Below are positions 51,610 through 60,193 of a DNA stretch of 64,000 nt, in pieces (position 1 is the stretch's first letter; each line of letters opens with the position of its first letter). This stretch comes from Selenomonadaceae bacterium (lineage in GTDB: Bacteria > Bacillota > Negativicutes > Selenomonadales > Selenomonadaceae). Location: the NCBI GenBank assembly GCA_017484005.1, contig JAFUTY010000054.1, positions 26,222 to 90,221 of the forward strand, written 5' to 3'. The position numbers were made by a program, and so were the translations under genes. The notes under the pieces were generated by a model, which saw only the letters and a program-made list of their open reading frames with translations, did not search any database and had not been told where the DNA came from.

Positions 51610-52734
51610 TCAAGTTTTTTCGTCTCGATTCGAAAGAAGTGAAAACGAGGGCATTTTCAAACCAGTCTGAGAATTTGAATTGCCCATGAAATTTGGAACA
51701 TCGAGATTGAATCCACGATTTAGAGTTTCCTGCGATTTAGACTGCTGAACTGTTGGAGTTTTGATCGCCAGCGAATCGACAAAATCTGTCGCGATGATCA
51801 TTGCTTGAACTGAACCATTCATCGAATTATCAATCACGAGCCCGAATATGATATTCACATCGTCCTCAGTTTGCGAATAGATATAATCTGTCGCGTCGTT
51901 GACGTCATAGAGTGACAGCGATTCGTCGCCGGTGATATTGAGAATGATTCCGCGAGCACCTTTCAGCGATTTTTCTGTGAGAGTCGATTGAGCCGCCTGT
52001 TTGACAGCCTCGACAGCGTTGCGTTTACTCTCACCGATTCCGAGGAGCGCATCGGCACTTTTGCTTTGAGTGAAAATCGTTGTAACATCGGCAAAATCGA
52101 CGTTGACAAGTCCAGTTGTGAGAATCAATTCAGTAATGCATCGAATCGCCTGCCTCAACGCTTCATCTGCAACATGGAAAGCATCGGCAAGTTTCAATTG
52201 TTTATCGAGTTTCATCAGCGAATCGTTTTGAACAATGATCAGCGCGTCAAGATATGACTGCATTTTGACGATTCCCTCATTAGCAATTCGTTTCTTCCGA
52301 GTTCCTTCGAATGAAAATGGAATTGTCATAATTCCGACGGTTAGAATTCCCAATTCTTTAGCGATTCGAGCTATGACTGGAGTCGCTCCAGTTCCAACTC
52401 CTCCGCCCATTCCTGCAGTGATAAAAATCATGTCTGCGCCATGCATAATTGATTTGATTTGAGCTTCTTCATTTTTTGCTGCGAGTTCACCAAGTTCAGG
52501 CTTATTTCCAGTTCCACGACCTCTGGTGAGAGCTTGTCCAATTTGGAGAGTCTTGATTCCGAGCAAATTCACTTTCGCCAATGCTTTTTCATCGGTATTC
52601 ACGGCAACAAGTTCGATATCCAAAAAATCGCTTTCAGCAATTCTCTCGAGGACACTATTGCCGCCGCCTCCAACTCCAAAGACTTTAATGGTAACAACTG
52701 CACGCTTGATTGCGCTATCGTTTACCTGAGCCAT
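51610..52734 (-). CDS. ftsZ: FtsZ-family cell division GTPase (divergent)
   Basis: The protein has 374 residues. FtsZ features are present: IKVFGVGGGGNSVLERI at the N-terminus, VNTDEKAL, the tubulin signature GMGGGVGTGATPV, IPFSFEG, NDSLMKL, and the T7 catalytic loop NVDFADV. Several usually fixed positions differ: GVGTGATP for GTGTGAAP, AIRCITELI for GVQGISDLI, and IGESKRNAVEA. The short tail ends with LDVPNFMGN, similar to the partner-binding peptide, followed by about 30 residues. No ftsA, ftsQ or other division gene is adjacent. It may be the main FtsZ or a second, specialised copy. Confidence 0.88.
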   Translation of the reverse strand: MAQVNDSAIKRAVVTIKVFGVGGGGNSVLERIAESDFLDIELVAVNTDEKALAKVNLLGIKTLQIGQALTRGRGTGNKPELGELAAKNEEAQIKSIMHGADMIFITAGMGGGVGTGATPVIARIAKELGILTVGIMTIPFSFEGTRKKRIANEGIVKMQSYLDALIIVQNDSLMKLDKQLKLADAFHVADEALRQAIRCITELILTTGLVNVDFADVTTIFTQSKSADALLGIGESKRNAVEAVKQAAQSTLTEKSLKGARGIILNITGDESLSLYDVNDATDYIYSQTEDDVNIIFGLVIDNSMNGSVQAMIIATDFVDSLAIKTPTVQQSKSQETLNRGFNLDVPNFMGNSNSQTGLKMPSFSLLSNRDEKT

Positions 52735-52845
52735 TTAGTCTCTCACCCACTCCAATTCGTAGGAAATTTTTCAAATGTTAGATAAAAAACCAGTTGAAAG
52801 TTTAGCGAATTTTTGTGAAAAACGAATGATAGTGTTTTTTCATTA

Positions 52846-52881
52846 AAACTTGTACTAGATTCTCGATTCGAGTATAAATTT
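52846..52881. repeat. 11-bp inverted repeat with 14-base loop, copy 3 (imperfect)
   Basis: AAACTTGTACT (52846-52856), 14-base loop, AGTATAAATTT (52871-52881). The left arm differs from copies 1 and 2 by two transitions. It overlaps the stop codon of the EamA gene by one base. Confidence 0.65.
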
Positions 52882-53741
52882 CAAATTCGAAATCTCCATT
52901 TCAATTGAGTCACAATCATTCCGATCAACATTAAAAAACATCCAAATAATTCACGGCTCGACATGATTTCATTAAGAAGAATCCATGCAGATAAAGCACC
53001 AAAGATCGATTCAAAACTCATAACAATGGCGGCAGTCGATGGATCAGCGTATTTCTGTCCAATGATTTGCAAAGTGAATGCAACACCTGCAGACATAATT
53101 CCACCGTAAAAAATTGAAAACCATGCCGAGCCAATCGATTCAAAAGTCGGTGATTCAAATCCAATCGCGACAATTGAACTCAATATCATACAGACAAAGA
53201 TTTGCGCAGTAGATAATTCAACAACATCGACTTTCGCGGCAAATCGATCGATGAATAGAATTTGAGCCGTCCAAAAAAATGAACTCACAAGCAACATTAA
53301 ATCTCCCGCGCCAACTGAAAAATCTTCATGAATTGCAAGGAGATATAATCCGCAAATCGCTAAAATCGCGCCGATCCAATTTTCGGGGCGAATTTTTTTT
53401 CGAAGTAATACTGACGCCAATGGAACGAAGATGATGTACAAACATGTGATGAATGCTGCTTTTCCTGCAGTGGTATAAAGCATTGATACCTGTTGAAGTG
53501 AACTTGCAATGAACATGAATAATCCTGCGCCGAGTCCTGCCTTGAATCCTGATACATGATTCGAAGTTCTGAATCGCAATCTGTAAATCCATAATCCTAG
53601 TAGGAAAATGAATCCTAGAAAAAATCGCGACGCGGCATATGAAAACGGCTCAAGATTTTCCATTCCTGTCATTTGCGCGACGAATGTTGTTCCCCATATA
53701 AACGCCGCAAGCAATAACATCAATGTTCCGCGAATCTGCAT
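52881..53741 (-). CDS. EamA-family (DMT superfamily) transporter
   Basis: The start is ATG 53741, after AAGGGGGG; the protein has 286 residues and ten membrane helices in two EamA halves. The first half begins LMLLLAAFIWGTTFVAQMTGMENL and the second includes SVGAGDLMLLVSSFFWTAQILFIDRFA and PSTAAIVMSFESIFGALSAWILLNE. DMT exporters move amino acids or other small metabolites; the substrate cannot be told. It is divergent from rsmE. Confidence 0.92.
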   Translation of the reverse strand: MQIRGTLMLLLAAFIWGTTFVAQMTGMENLEPFSYAASRFFLGFIFLLGLWIYRLRFRTSNHVSGFKAGLGAGLFMFIASSLQQVSMLYTTAGKAAFITCLYIIFVPLASVLLRKKIRPENWIGAILAICGLYLLAIHEDFSVGAGDLMLLVSSFFWTAQILFIDRFAAKVDVVELSTAQIFVCMILSSIVAIGFESPTFESIGSAWFSIFYGGIMSAGVAFTLQIIGQKYADPSTAAIVMSFESIFGALSAWILLNEIMSSRELFGCFLMLIGMIVTQLKWRFRI

Positions 53742-53768
53742 CGAATCCCCCCTTGAAATTGCGAATGC

Positions 53769-53803
53769 TATCACTTGAAATCAAATCATTCAAGCGATAA
53801 ACT
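53769..53803 (+). promoter_or_regulatory. Candidate promoter with overlapping inverted repeat upstream of rsmE
   Basis: TTGAAA (53775-53780), 17-base spacer, TAAACT (53798-53803) is a fair promoter. It lies inside an inverted repeat, TATCACTTGAA (53769-53779) and TTCAAGCGATA (53789-53799), with one mismatch. A second perfect pair, AATGCTATC (53764-53772) and GATAGCATT (53815-53823), covers the rsmE start. The first repeat could be an operator. Confidence 0.5.
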
Positions 53804-53821
53804 GTCAACGGAGGGATAGCA

Positions 53822-54577
53822 TTGCGAAGAATATTCATCGATGGAGACTTATCTGACAACATAACTCTCACGGGACAGACAGCGCATCATCTTCGAAACG
53901 TTTTGAGAGCTAAGAAGGGACAATTTTTCACTGTGGTCGATTCAAAATCCAAACTCGGCAAATTCGAAATCACAGATCTATCACGCGGGGCGATCGGTGC
54001 AAGATTGGTTGAAGAAATCGCGCCGTCAATTCCAACTCCAAAAGTCATTCTTGTTCAATCAATTTGCAAGGAATCGACACGAATGGAATGGATCATTCAA
54101 AAATCGACTGAATTGGGCGTTTCAGAAATTTATCCAGTCATTTCAAATCGGACAGTTGTCAATTTCGATGAAGTAAGATCGGCGAATCGAAGATTGAGAT
54201 GGCAGAGAATCGCTAATTCCGCGGCTGAACAATGTGGACGTGACGATTTATTGAAAGTTGCACCGATTTCAACACTCAAAAAAACTCTTACTGAGAATAT
54301 AGATTTGAATTCATCGAATACATTGTTCATTTTTTGTTATGAAGAAGAACGAGATCGATCGTTGAAAATGAATTTGAGAGATGAATTGTCGAATCGAAAA
54401 ATAGATCGCGTAATTTTATTGATAGGATCTGAAGGTGGATTTGAGCCTGAAGAAGCTGAATTTATTAAGAATTTGGGCGGAAAATCATCGAGTCTCGGCA
54501 GAATCATTTTGAGGGTAGATACTGCGGCGATTTCAGCTCTGTCAATAATTCAATATGAGCTGGGGAGTTTAGAATGA
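53822..54577 (+). CDS. rsmE: 16S rRNA (uracil-1498-N3) methyltransferase
   Basis: RsmE methylates U1498 of 16S rRNA. It has 251 residues and starts at TTG 53822 after GGAGGG. The N-terminal PUA-like part begins RRIFIDGDLSDNITLTGQTAHHLRNVLRAK. The SPOUT knot domain has VQSICKESTRMEWIIQKSTELGV, NSAAEQCGR and the knot segment LLIGSEGGFEPEEAEF then LGRIILRVDTAA. It overlaps mtaB by four bases; the rsmE-mtaB-HIT order is frequent in Firmicutes. Confidence 0.94.
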   Translation: MRRIFIDGDLSDNITLTGQTAHHLRNVLRAKKGQFFTVVDSKSKLGKFEITDLSRGAIGARLVEEIAPSIPTPKVILVQSICKESTRMEWIIQKSTELGVSEIYPVISNRTVVNFDEVRSANRRLRWQRIANSAAEQCGRDDLLKVAPISTLKKTLTENIDLNSSNTLFIFCYEEERDRSLKMNLRDELSNRKIDRVILLIGSEGGFEPEEAEFIKNLGGKSSSLGRIILRVDTAAISALSIIQYELGSLE

Positions 54578-55761
54578 AAGTTGCATTCTTGACACTCGGG
54601 TGCAAGGTGAATCAAGTCGAAACGGAGAACATGATTGCGGAAGAAATTCGAAATGGAAATGAGATTGTCGATTTTGATTCGCCGGCAGATGTGTATGTGA
54701 TAAATACATGCACAGTCACATCGGTAGCGGATCAGAAATCGCGACAAATGATTCGACGTGCGCTGAAAAATCCAACCGCTCGAGTGATTGTCACGGGATG
54801 CTATTCTAATGTAGCTTTCGATGAAATTTCCGCGATAGATCCGCGAATCGAAATCCGTGCAAAGACTATCGATTTTCCAATGAATTCAACGAGTTATCAC
54901 ACTCGCGCGTATTTGAAAATCGAAGATGGCTGTGAAAATTTCTGTTCATATTGTATAATTCCATTGGCACGTGGAAAAATCAGATCCAAAAAATTATCTG
55001 AAATTCGAAATGACGTTGAAAATCTAGTATCGAATGGAACTCAAGAAATCGTTTTGACAGGAATTCATCTAGGAGCATATGGTCGAGATCTCGGAAAAAA
55101 TTTAGCCGATGCAGTTCGAGCATGTTTAGAAGTTCAAGATTTGAAGCGACTTCGATTATCGTCATTGGAATCGATCGAATTTTCATCTGAATTGCTCGAT
55201 TTATTTTCAGATCCTCGATTATGTCAGCATTTACATCTTCCACTTCAATCGGGATCGGATCGAATCTTGAAATTGATGCGGCGTCCATATGATCGGAAAA
55301 AATTTTCCTACATTACAAATAGTGTTCGAGAAAAAGTTCCGCGAATCACATTGACAACTGATGTAATTGTAGGATTTCCAAGCGAATCGGATTCAGATTT
55401 CAGCGACACACTGAATTTCTGCCGCGATATAGGATTTGCAAAAATTCATGTATTTCCATTTTCACCGCGTCGAGGAACTCCAGCGTTCAAATTCGATAAT
55501 CAAATTCCCTCGGAAATAAAAAAAGCTCGTGTCGATCAATTGTTGAAATTATCGAGCGAGCTTGAAAAAAATTTCCATGAATCTCAAATCGGTCGCGAAT
55601 TAGAAGTATTATTTGAACAGCGAATCGATGAATTTTCAACGGGACATGATAAATTTTATTCCAAAGTTTTCACAAAAAATCCCGTAAAACTCGGTAAAAT
55701 ATTGAAAATCAAAGTGGAATCGATATTTCGCGACGGAGTAATTGGGAGGCTGATCGAATGA
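54574..55761 (+). CDS. mtaB: tRNA (N6-threonylcarbamoyladenosine-37-C2) methylthiotransferase
   Basis: MtaB is a radical-SAM enzyme that adds a methylthio group to t6A37. It has 395 residues. The N-terminal domain carries Cys in TLGCKVNQVE, NTCTV and VTGCYSN; the radical-SAM cluster motif is CENFCSYC; later LSSLESIEFS, HLHLPLQSGSDRILKLMRRPY and TTDVIVGFPSE are typical. The C-terminal TRAM region is short. Starts overlap with rsmE upstream and HIT downstream. Confidence 0.95.
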   Translation: MKVAFLTLGCKVNQVETENMIAEEIRNGNEIVDFDSPADVYVINTCTVTSVADQKSRQMIRRALKNPTARVIVTGCYSNVAFDEISAIDPRIEIRAKTIDFPMNSTSYHTRAYLKIEDGCENFCSYCIIPLARGKIRSKKLSEIRNDVENLVSNGTQEIVLTGIHLGAYGRDLGKNLADAVRACLEVQDLKRLRLSSLESIEFSSELLDLFSDPRLCQHLHLPLQSGSDRILKLMRRPYDRKKFSYITNSVREKVPRITLTTDVIVGFPSESDSDFSDTLNFCRDIGFAKIHVFPFSPRRGTPAFKFDNQIPSEIKKARVDQLLKLSSELEKNFHESQIGRELEVLFEQRIDEFSTGHDKFYSKVFTKNPVKLGKILKIKVESIFRDGVIGRLIE

Positions 55762-56099
55762 GTCAAGATTGTATATTTTGCAAAATCGCTTGGAAGAAAA
55801 TCGAAACTGAATTCGTCTATGAGGATGATAAAGTTGTCGCATTTAAAGATTTAAATCCTCAAGCCCCGATTCATATTTTGATTGTCCCGCGCGAACATTT
55901 CGCAGAAATTTTAGAAGCTCCAGCATCGATTACTGGACATATTTTCTCAAACGTTGTACCAGTTCTCGTTGATAAATTTGGACTTGAATCGAATGGATTT
56001 CGACTCGTTATAAATACTGGAAAACAAGGCGGTCAAACAGTCGAACATCTTCATGTACATTTATTGGGCGGTCGAGATATGACTTGGCCACCAGGTTAA
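55758..56099 (+). CDS. HIT-family nucleotide phosphoramidase/hydrolase
   Basis: This protein has 113 residues, the usual length. The HIT motif is TVEHLHVHLLGG near residue 97 and the N-terminal CIFCKIAWKKIETEFVYEDDKVVAFKDLNPQAPIH contains the Cys pair found in many bacterial HIT proteins. It is a likely HinT-type hydrolase of adenosine phosphoramidates. It overlaps mtaB by four bases. Confidence 0.94.
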   Translation: MSQDCIFCKIAWKKIETEFVYEDDKVVAFKDLNPQAPIHILIVPREHFAEILEAPASITGHIFSNVVPVLVDKFGLESNGFRLVINTGKQGGQTVEHLHVHLLGGRDMTWPPG

Positions 56100-56143
56100 A
56101 AATTCATTAATTTTCATCGAGAAAGTTGCATTCTCAATTTTCG

Positions 56144-56172
56144 TTGACCGAATTGCGAGTGTAAGTTATAAT
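56144..56172 (+). promoter_or_regulatory. Strong sigma-70 type promoter of rpsU
   Basis: TTGACC (56144-56149), 17-base spacer, TATAAT (56167-56172): the best promoter match in the window, about 50 bases before the start codon. Confidence 0.88.
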
Positions 56173-56225
56173 TCGTTGCGTTTGAAGTCTCGAGAGAGAC
56201 GGAACAGCGGAGGGAGGGAAAAAGC

Positions 56226-56408
56226 ATGGCTAACGAAGTCAAGGTTGGTAAAAACGAATCAATCGACAGTGCCCTTCGCCGTTTCAAGCGTACCTGTCAA
56301 AAAGCTGGAACGCTGGCAGAGGTCAGAAAACGCGAGCATTACGAAAAACCATCAGTCCGTCGCAAGAAAAAATCTGAAGCAGCTCGCAAACGCAAGTTCC
56401 GTTCCTAA
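56226..56408 (+). CDS. rpsU: 30S ribosomal protein S21
   Basis: S21 is a small basic protein of the 30S subunit. It has 60 residues: [39 protein letters not shown], then a Lys/Arg-rich tail. Arg codons are almost all CGC/CGT. It has its own strong promoter, a GGAGGGAGG ribosome site and a terminator, so it is a single-gene transcript. Confidence 0.97.
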   Translation: MANEVKVGKNESIDSALRRFKRTCQKAGTLAEVRKREHYEKPSVRRKKKSEAARKRKFRS

Positions 56409-56437
56409 GAAAAACTTAATGATCGATCGCTCAACGA

Positions 56438-56471
56438 AGAGGGGACAGTTCAATGCTGTCTCCTCTTTTTG
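56438..56471 (+). terminator. Terminator after rpsU
   Basis: GAGGGGACAG pairs with CTGTCTCCTC around a short loop, followed by five T. Confidence 0.9.
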
Positions 56472-56574
56472 TTGCAACGGCAAAATCTTTGTTGTATATT
56501 AACGCTCGAATTTTTTGCGGGAGCGAGTGAATCGCTTCATTTTTTTTGATCTGTTGAAACAAGGAGGCATCGAT

Positions 56575-58737
56575 TTGCCCGATACAAAACCAGATCTGAC
56601 AAAGCAACCTCAAACACCGCCGAAAAGTGATCGAACCGCAATAATATCATTGGTTCGAGTATTGCAGCATTTCGGCGTCAAAGATCTTCAAAAAGTCATT
56701 GACGACAATCCTCAAAAAGATTCCGAATTGGATTGGAAGAAGATCTCAAAAATTGCAAAGAAATATAAAGTCAGCAGTTATGTCATTCGCCCAACAGTTG
56801 ACGAACTCCGCGAAGTTCAACTCCCCGCAATGGCAAAAATGGCTGATGGAACATTTGTAACAATCGCAGTCATAACGCAGGAATCAGTTTTCGTCATAGA
56901 TCCGCGCGTCAATAAACCGATTGTCTTAACTCTGAAAGACTTTCTCGCGTCATGGAACAATGAACTCCTGATTTTCTCCGCAAGATTCAGTTGGGCATAT
57001 TTCAAAAAGCGATACAGTCTCGATTGGTTTTTACACGTTATCAAGGCGTATCGGCGTTCACTGTATGAAGTTTTGACAGCGTCATTTTTCATGCAAGCCA
57101 TGGGCGTCGTGTCACCTATGATTATGCAAGTCATCATCGACAAAGTCATTAGAAATCATGGATATTCAACGCTGACAGTCATCGGCATCTCAATGATCAT
57201 CTTTTACATTGCCCAATCACTCCTCAGCGCAATGAAAACGTACATCATGAATCACACGACAAACAAACTCGATGCGATTCTCGGAACGCGACTTTTTCAT
57301 CATCTGATAAGTCTGCCATTGCCGTATTATGAATCAAGACGCGTCGGCGATACAACTATGCGCGTTAATGCATTGCGATCCATTCGAAACTTCTTGACAG
57401 GAACAGGACTCCAAACCGTTCTCGATGTATTTTTTTCAGTCGTATTCATCGGATTCATGTTTTGGTATTCCTCAACTCTGACGTGGATCGTGCTCGGAAT
57501 CGTTCCATTCTACCTAATCGTCAACATCTGGAGCGTCCCGATTATCAAGCGAAAACTCGAGATAATGTGGAGTCGCGGCGGCGCAAATAATGCATTCATG
57601 ATTGAATCTGTCACGAACATCGAAACGATTAAAGCCCTAGCAGTTGAACCGCAATTCAATCACAAATGGGAAGGCTTATTGGCTCGATACGTTCGCGCAA
57701 CTTTCGAAATGTTGAAATTCCGCACAGTTGTCAATGGCGCAACAAATACTCTTCGAACTATAGCAATGATGGGAGTTTTTTGGCGTGGCGGCATGATGGT
57801 TATGGACGGCGAATTGACTCTCGGACAGTTGATCGCTTTCCAAATGCTAGCAGGACAAGCATTGACTCCTCTCACATCTCTCATGGGAATGTGGCCAGAA
57901 GTTCAACAGATCGGCTTGGCACTTGAAAGAATCAGCGATATTTTAAACACTCGCATGGAACCAGTCGTGCGTCAAGATATTGGTAAACGCGGAAAAAATC
58001 GAGTCACCGGTCGAATCACCTTTGCCGATGTTTCATTCAGATATCGCGCAGATCTCCCACTAGTCTTGAAAGGAATAAATCTTGACATTCAACCTGGTGA
58101 GTTTATCGGAATTGTCGGGCGATCTGGATCTGGAAAATCGACTTTCACAAAAATTTTGCAAGAATTATATGTTCCGGAAGCAGGAACTGTGACGATTGAC
58201 GGGATAGACACTAAGGAAGCAAATCTTACATGGCTCAGATCGCAAATCGGCGTCGTTATGCAAGAAAATTATCTGTTTAACGCGAGCGTTCGAGATAACA
58301 TTGCGATCAGCCGTCCAAATGCATCGATGGACGAAATTATCGCCGCCTCGAAATTAGCAGGAGCGCATGATTTTATCCTTGAATTGAAAGACGGTTATGA
58401 TACAAAAGTCGGCGAGCGTGGTGCAAGTTTATCAGGTGGACAGCGTCAAAGAATCGCGATAGCTCGAGCATTATTGAGTAATCCTCCAATTTTGATTTTC
58501 GATGAGGCAACTTCCGCCCTGGATTATGAATCTGAACGAGTAATTCTTCGAAATATGGATGCAATCGGTGAGAAACGAACGATGTTAGTCATTGCTCACA
58601 GACTTTCCGCCGTTAAAAAGGCAAATCGAATCATAGTTGTCGAAAAAGGCGAGATTGTTGAAATCGGAAATCACGATCAACTCTTAGCGCAAAATGGAAT
58701 ATACGCACATCTGTATCGTCAACAACAAGGCTATTAA
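56575..58737 (+). CDS. Type I secretion ABC transporter (HlyB-type), copy 1
   Basis: The start is TTG 56575, after AAGGAGG, giving 720 residues. The order is an N-terminal C39-like domain (about 20-145; no catalytic Cys, the region reads DRTAIISLVRVLQHFGV), a six-helix membrane domain (about 165-450) and an ATPase with Walker A GRSGSGKST, signature LSGGQRQRIAIARAL, Walker B ILIFDEATSALD and H-loop VIAHRLSAV. The dead peptidase domain puts it with HlyB-type exporters that recognise unprocessed cargo with a C-terminal signal. It is followed by hlyD and a second ABC gene. Confidence 0.93.
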   Translation: MPDTKPDLTKQPQTPPKSDRTAIISLVRVLQHFGVKDLQKVIDDNPQKDSELDWKKISKIAKKYKVSSYVIRPTVDELREVQLPAMAKMADGTFVTIAVITQESVFVIDPRVNKPIVLTLKDFLASWNNELLIFSARFSWAYFKKRYSLDWFLHVIKAYRRSLYEVLTASFFMQAMGVVSPMIMQVIIDKVIRNHGYSTLTVIGISMIIFYIAQSLLSAMKTYIMNHTTNKLDAILGTRLFHHLISLPLPYYESRRVGDTTMRVNALRSIRNFLTGTGLQTVLDVFFSVVFIGFMFWYSSTLTWIVLGIVPFYLIVNIWSVPIIKRKLEIMWSRGGANNAFMIESVTNIETIKALAVEPQFNHKWEGLLARYVRATFEMLKFRTVVNGATNTLRTIAMMGVFWRGGMMVMDGELTLGQLIAFQMLAGQALTPLTSLMGMWPEVQQIGLALERISDILNTRMEPVVRQDIGKRGKNRVTGRITFADVSFRYRADLPLVLKGINLDIQPGEFIGIVGRSGSGKSTFTKILQELYVPEAGTVTIDGIDTKEANLTWLRSQIGVVMQENYLFNASVRDNIAISRPNASMDEIIAASKLAGAHDFILELKDGYDTKVGERGASLSGGQRQRIAIARALLSNPPILIFDEATSALDYESERVILRNMDAIGEKRTMLVIAHRLSAVKKANRIIVVEKGEIVEIGNHDQLLAQNGIYAHLYRQQQGY

Positions 58738-58749
58738 GGAGAAGATTGA

Positions 58750-60102
58750 ATGAAATTTATGGATTGGCTCACTCGAGGAGAAGAACGCGAGAAGGAAACT
58801 GAATTTCTTCCCGCAATCCTCGAAGTCACCGAATCGCCTCCTTCTCCAGTGGGACGACTCGTTTTATGGTCGATTTTGGCATTAGTCGTCGTTGCAATTG
58901 TATGGGGATTCGTCGGACATATCAACGAAGTCGCAGTGGCTCAAGGGACAGTGATTCCGTCCGGACAAGCGAAAACCGTTCAAGTCAAAAACAAGGGAAT
59001 CGTTCAAGAAATTCTCGTCAAAGAAGGCGACATAGTTGAAGAAGGTCAAGTATTGGTAACACTTGATCCGACTTCGACAGGCGCAGATATGGCAAGTCTG
59101 AAAAAACGTCTTGCATATTACAAACTCGATATCGCAAGATTGACAGCTGAATTGAGTGGAGAGCCCTTCGTTCCAACTGCAGATCCAGATTTGGAAGCAA
59201 GCGATCTAGCGGCAGAAATTGCATTGTATCAATCGCGGACAAACGATTATCAGACTCAGAAAAGAGCCGCTCAAGAAATCGTGGATCAAAAAGTTGCTCG
59301 ATTGGCCGCAACTCAAGCGACTTATGAAAAATATGCTCGCGGACTTGAAATCGCTCAAGACAAGGAACAGCGTCTCGAATCTTTAGTTGAACAGAGCGCG
59401 ATCTCGGAATTTCAATTATTGGAACAAAGATCTCAGCGAATCGAGTATGAAAAGAATGCTCAAGCTGAATTGGATACAATAACTTCGACTCGCGGAGAAA
59501 TTGCAGAGGCTCAAAGTCGACTCGCAAACGTCGATGCAAACTATCGAAAGGATATTATGACGGCAATGGTTGCATCGAAAAAAGAACTCTATTCAGTCGA
59601 AGAGGCTCTCAAAAAAGCTGAAGAAGATGCTCGACTTGCGACAGTTGTATCACCAGCGTCCGGAAAAGTTTACAATTTATCGATTCACACAATCGGCGGA
59701 ATTGTAACAGACGCTCAACCGTTGATGATGATTGTTCCGAATGACGCACCGCTAGAATTCGAAGTCTATGCAGATAACAAAGACATCGGTTTTATCAGGA
59801 CTGGACAAGACGCCGAAGTCAAAGTCAGTACATTCAACTTCCAAAGATATGGATTAGTTGAGGCGACAGTCGCAGAAATCGCCGCAACTGCAGTATCAAA
59901 TCCAAGCGATCAGCAGAAAAATGAAAAATTCAAACTCATTCTCAAACCTGTCAAGAATAATGTTGAAGTTGAAGGGCAACCGATGGATCTAACTCCAGGC
60001 ATGAATGTCAGTGCGGAAATCAAAATCAAAGAAAAACGAATCATCGATTTCTTCCTCGATCCATTCCGCCGCTACAGACACGAAGCATTGCATGAAAGAT
60101 AA
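58750..60102 (+). CDS. Type I secretion membrane fusion protein (HlyD-type)
   Basis: This 450-residue adaptor has one membrane helix at about 35-57 (LVLWSILALVVVAIVWGFV), then a lipoyl-like half (VKNKGIVQEILVKEGDIVEEGQVLVTLDP), a long alpha-helical hairpin (about 110-290), and the second lipoyl half and beta barrel (VVSPASGKVYNLSIHTIGGIVTDAQPLMMIVPND). It bridges the inner-membrane ABC transporter to an outer-membrane channel, fitting a diderm cell. It starts after AAGGAG, 12 bases past the first ABC gene. Confidence 0.94.
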   Translation: MKFMDWLTRGEEREKETEFLPAILEVTESPPSPVGRLVLWSILALVVVAIVWGFVGHINEVAVAQGTVIPSGQAKTVQVKNKGIVQEILVKEGDIVEEGQVLVTLDPTSTGADMASLKKRLAYYKLDIARLTAELSGEPFVPTADPDLEASDLAAEIALYQSRTNDYQTQKRAAQEIVDQKVARLAATQATYEKYARGLEIAQDKEQRLESLVEQSAISEFQLLEQRSQRIEYEKNAQAELDTITSTRGEIAEAQSRLANVDANYRKDIMTAMVASKKELYSVEEALKKAEEDARLATVVSPASGKVYNLSIHTIGGIVTDAQPLMMIVPNDAPLEFEVYADNKDIGFIRTGQDAEVKVSTFNFQRYGLVEATVAEIAATAVSNPSDQQKNEKFKLILKPVKNNVEVEGQPMDLTPGMNVSAEIKIKEKRIIDFFLDPFRRYRHEALHER

Positions 60103-60115
60103 TATTGAATGATAC

Positions 60116-60154
60116 AAGCGCAGGTGATTTCTATAGTTGCCTGCGCTTACATTT
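60116..60154 (+). terminator. Hairpin with T-run between hlyD and second ABC gene
   Basis: AAGCGCAGG (60116-60124) pairs with CCTGCGCTT (60140-60148), followed by ACATTTTT. It is a probable attenuator inside the secretion operon. Confidence 0.75.
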
Positions 60155-60193
60155 TTGCCGTCGATCAGTGATCGCAAAAAGGAGTTTGATCGA

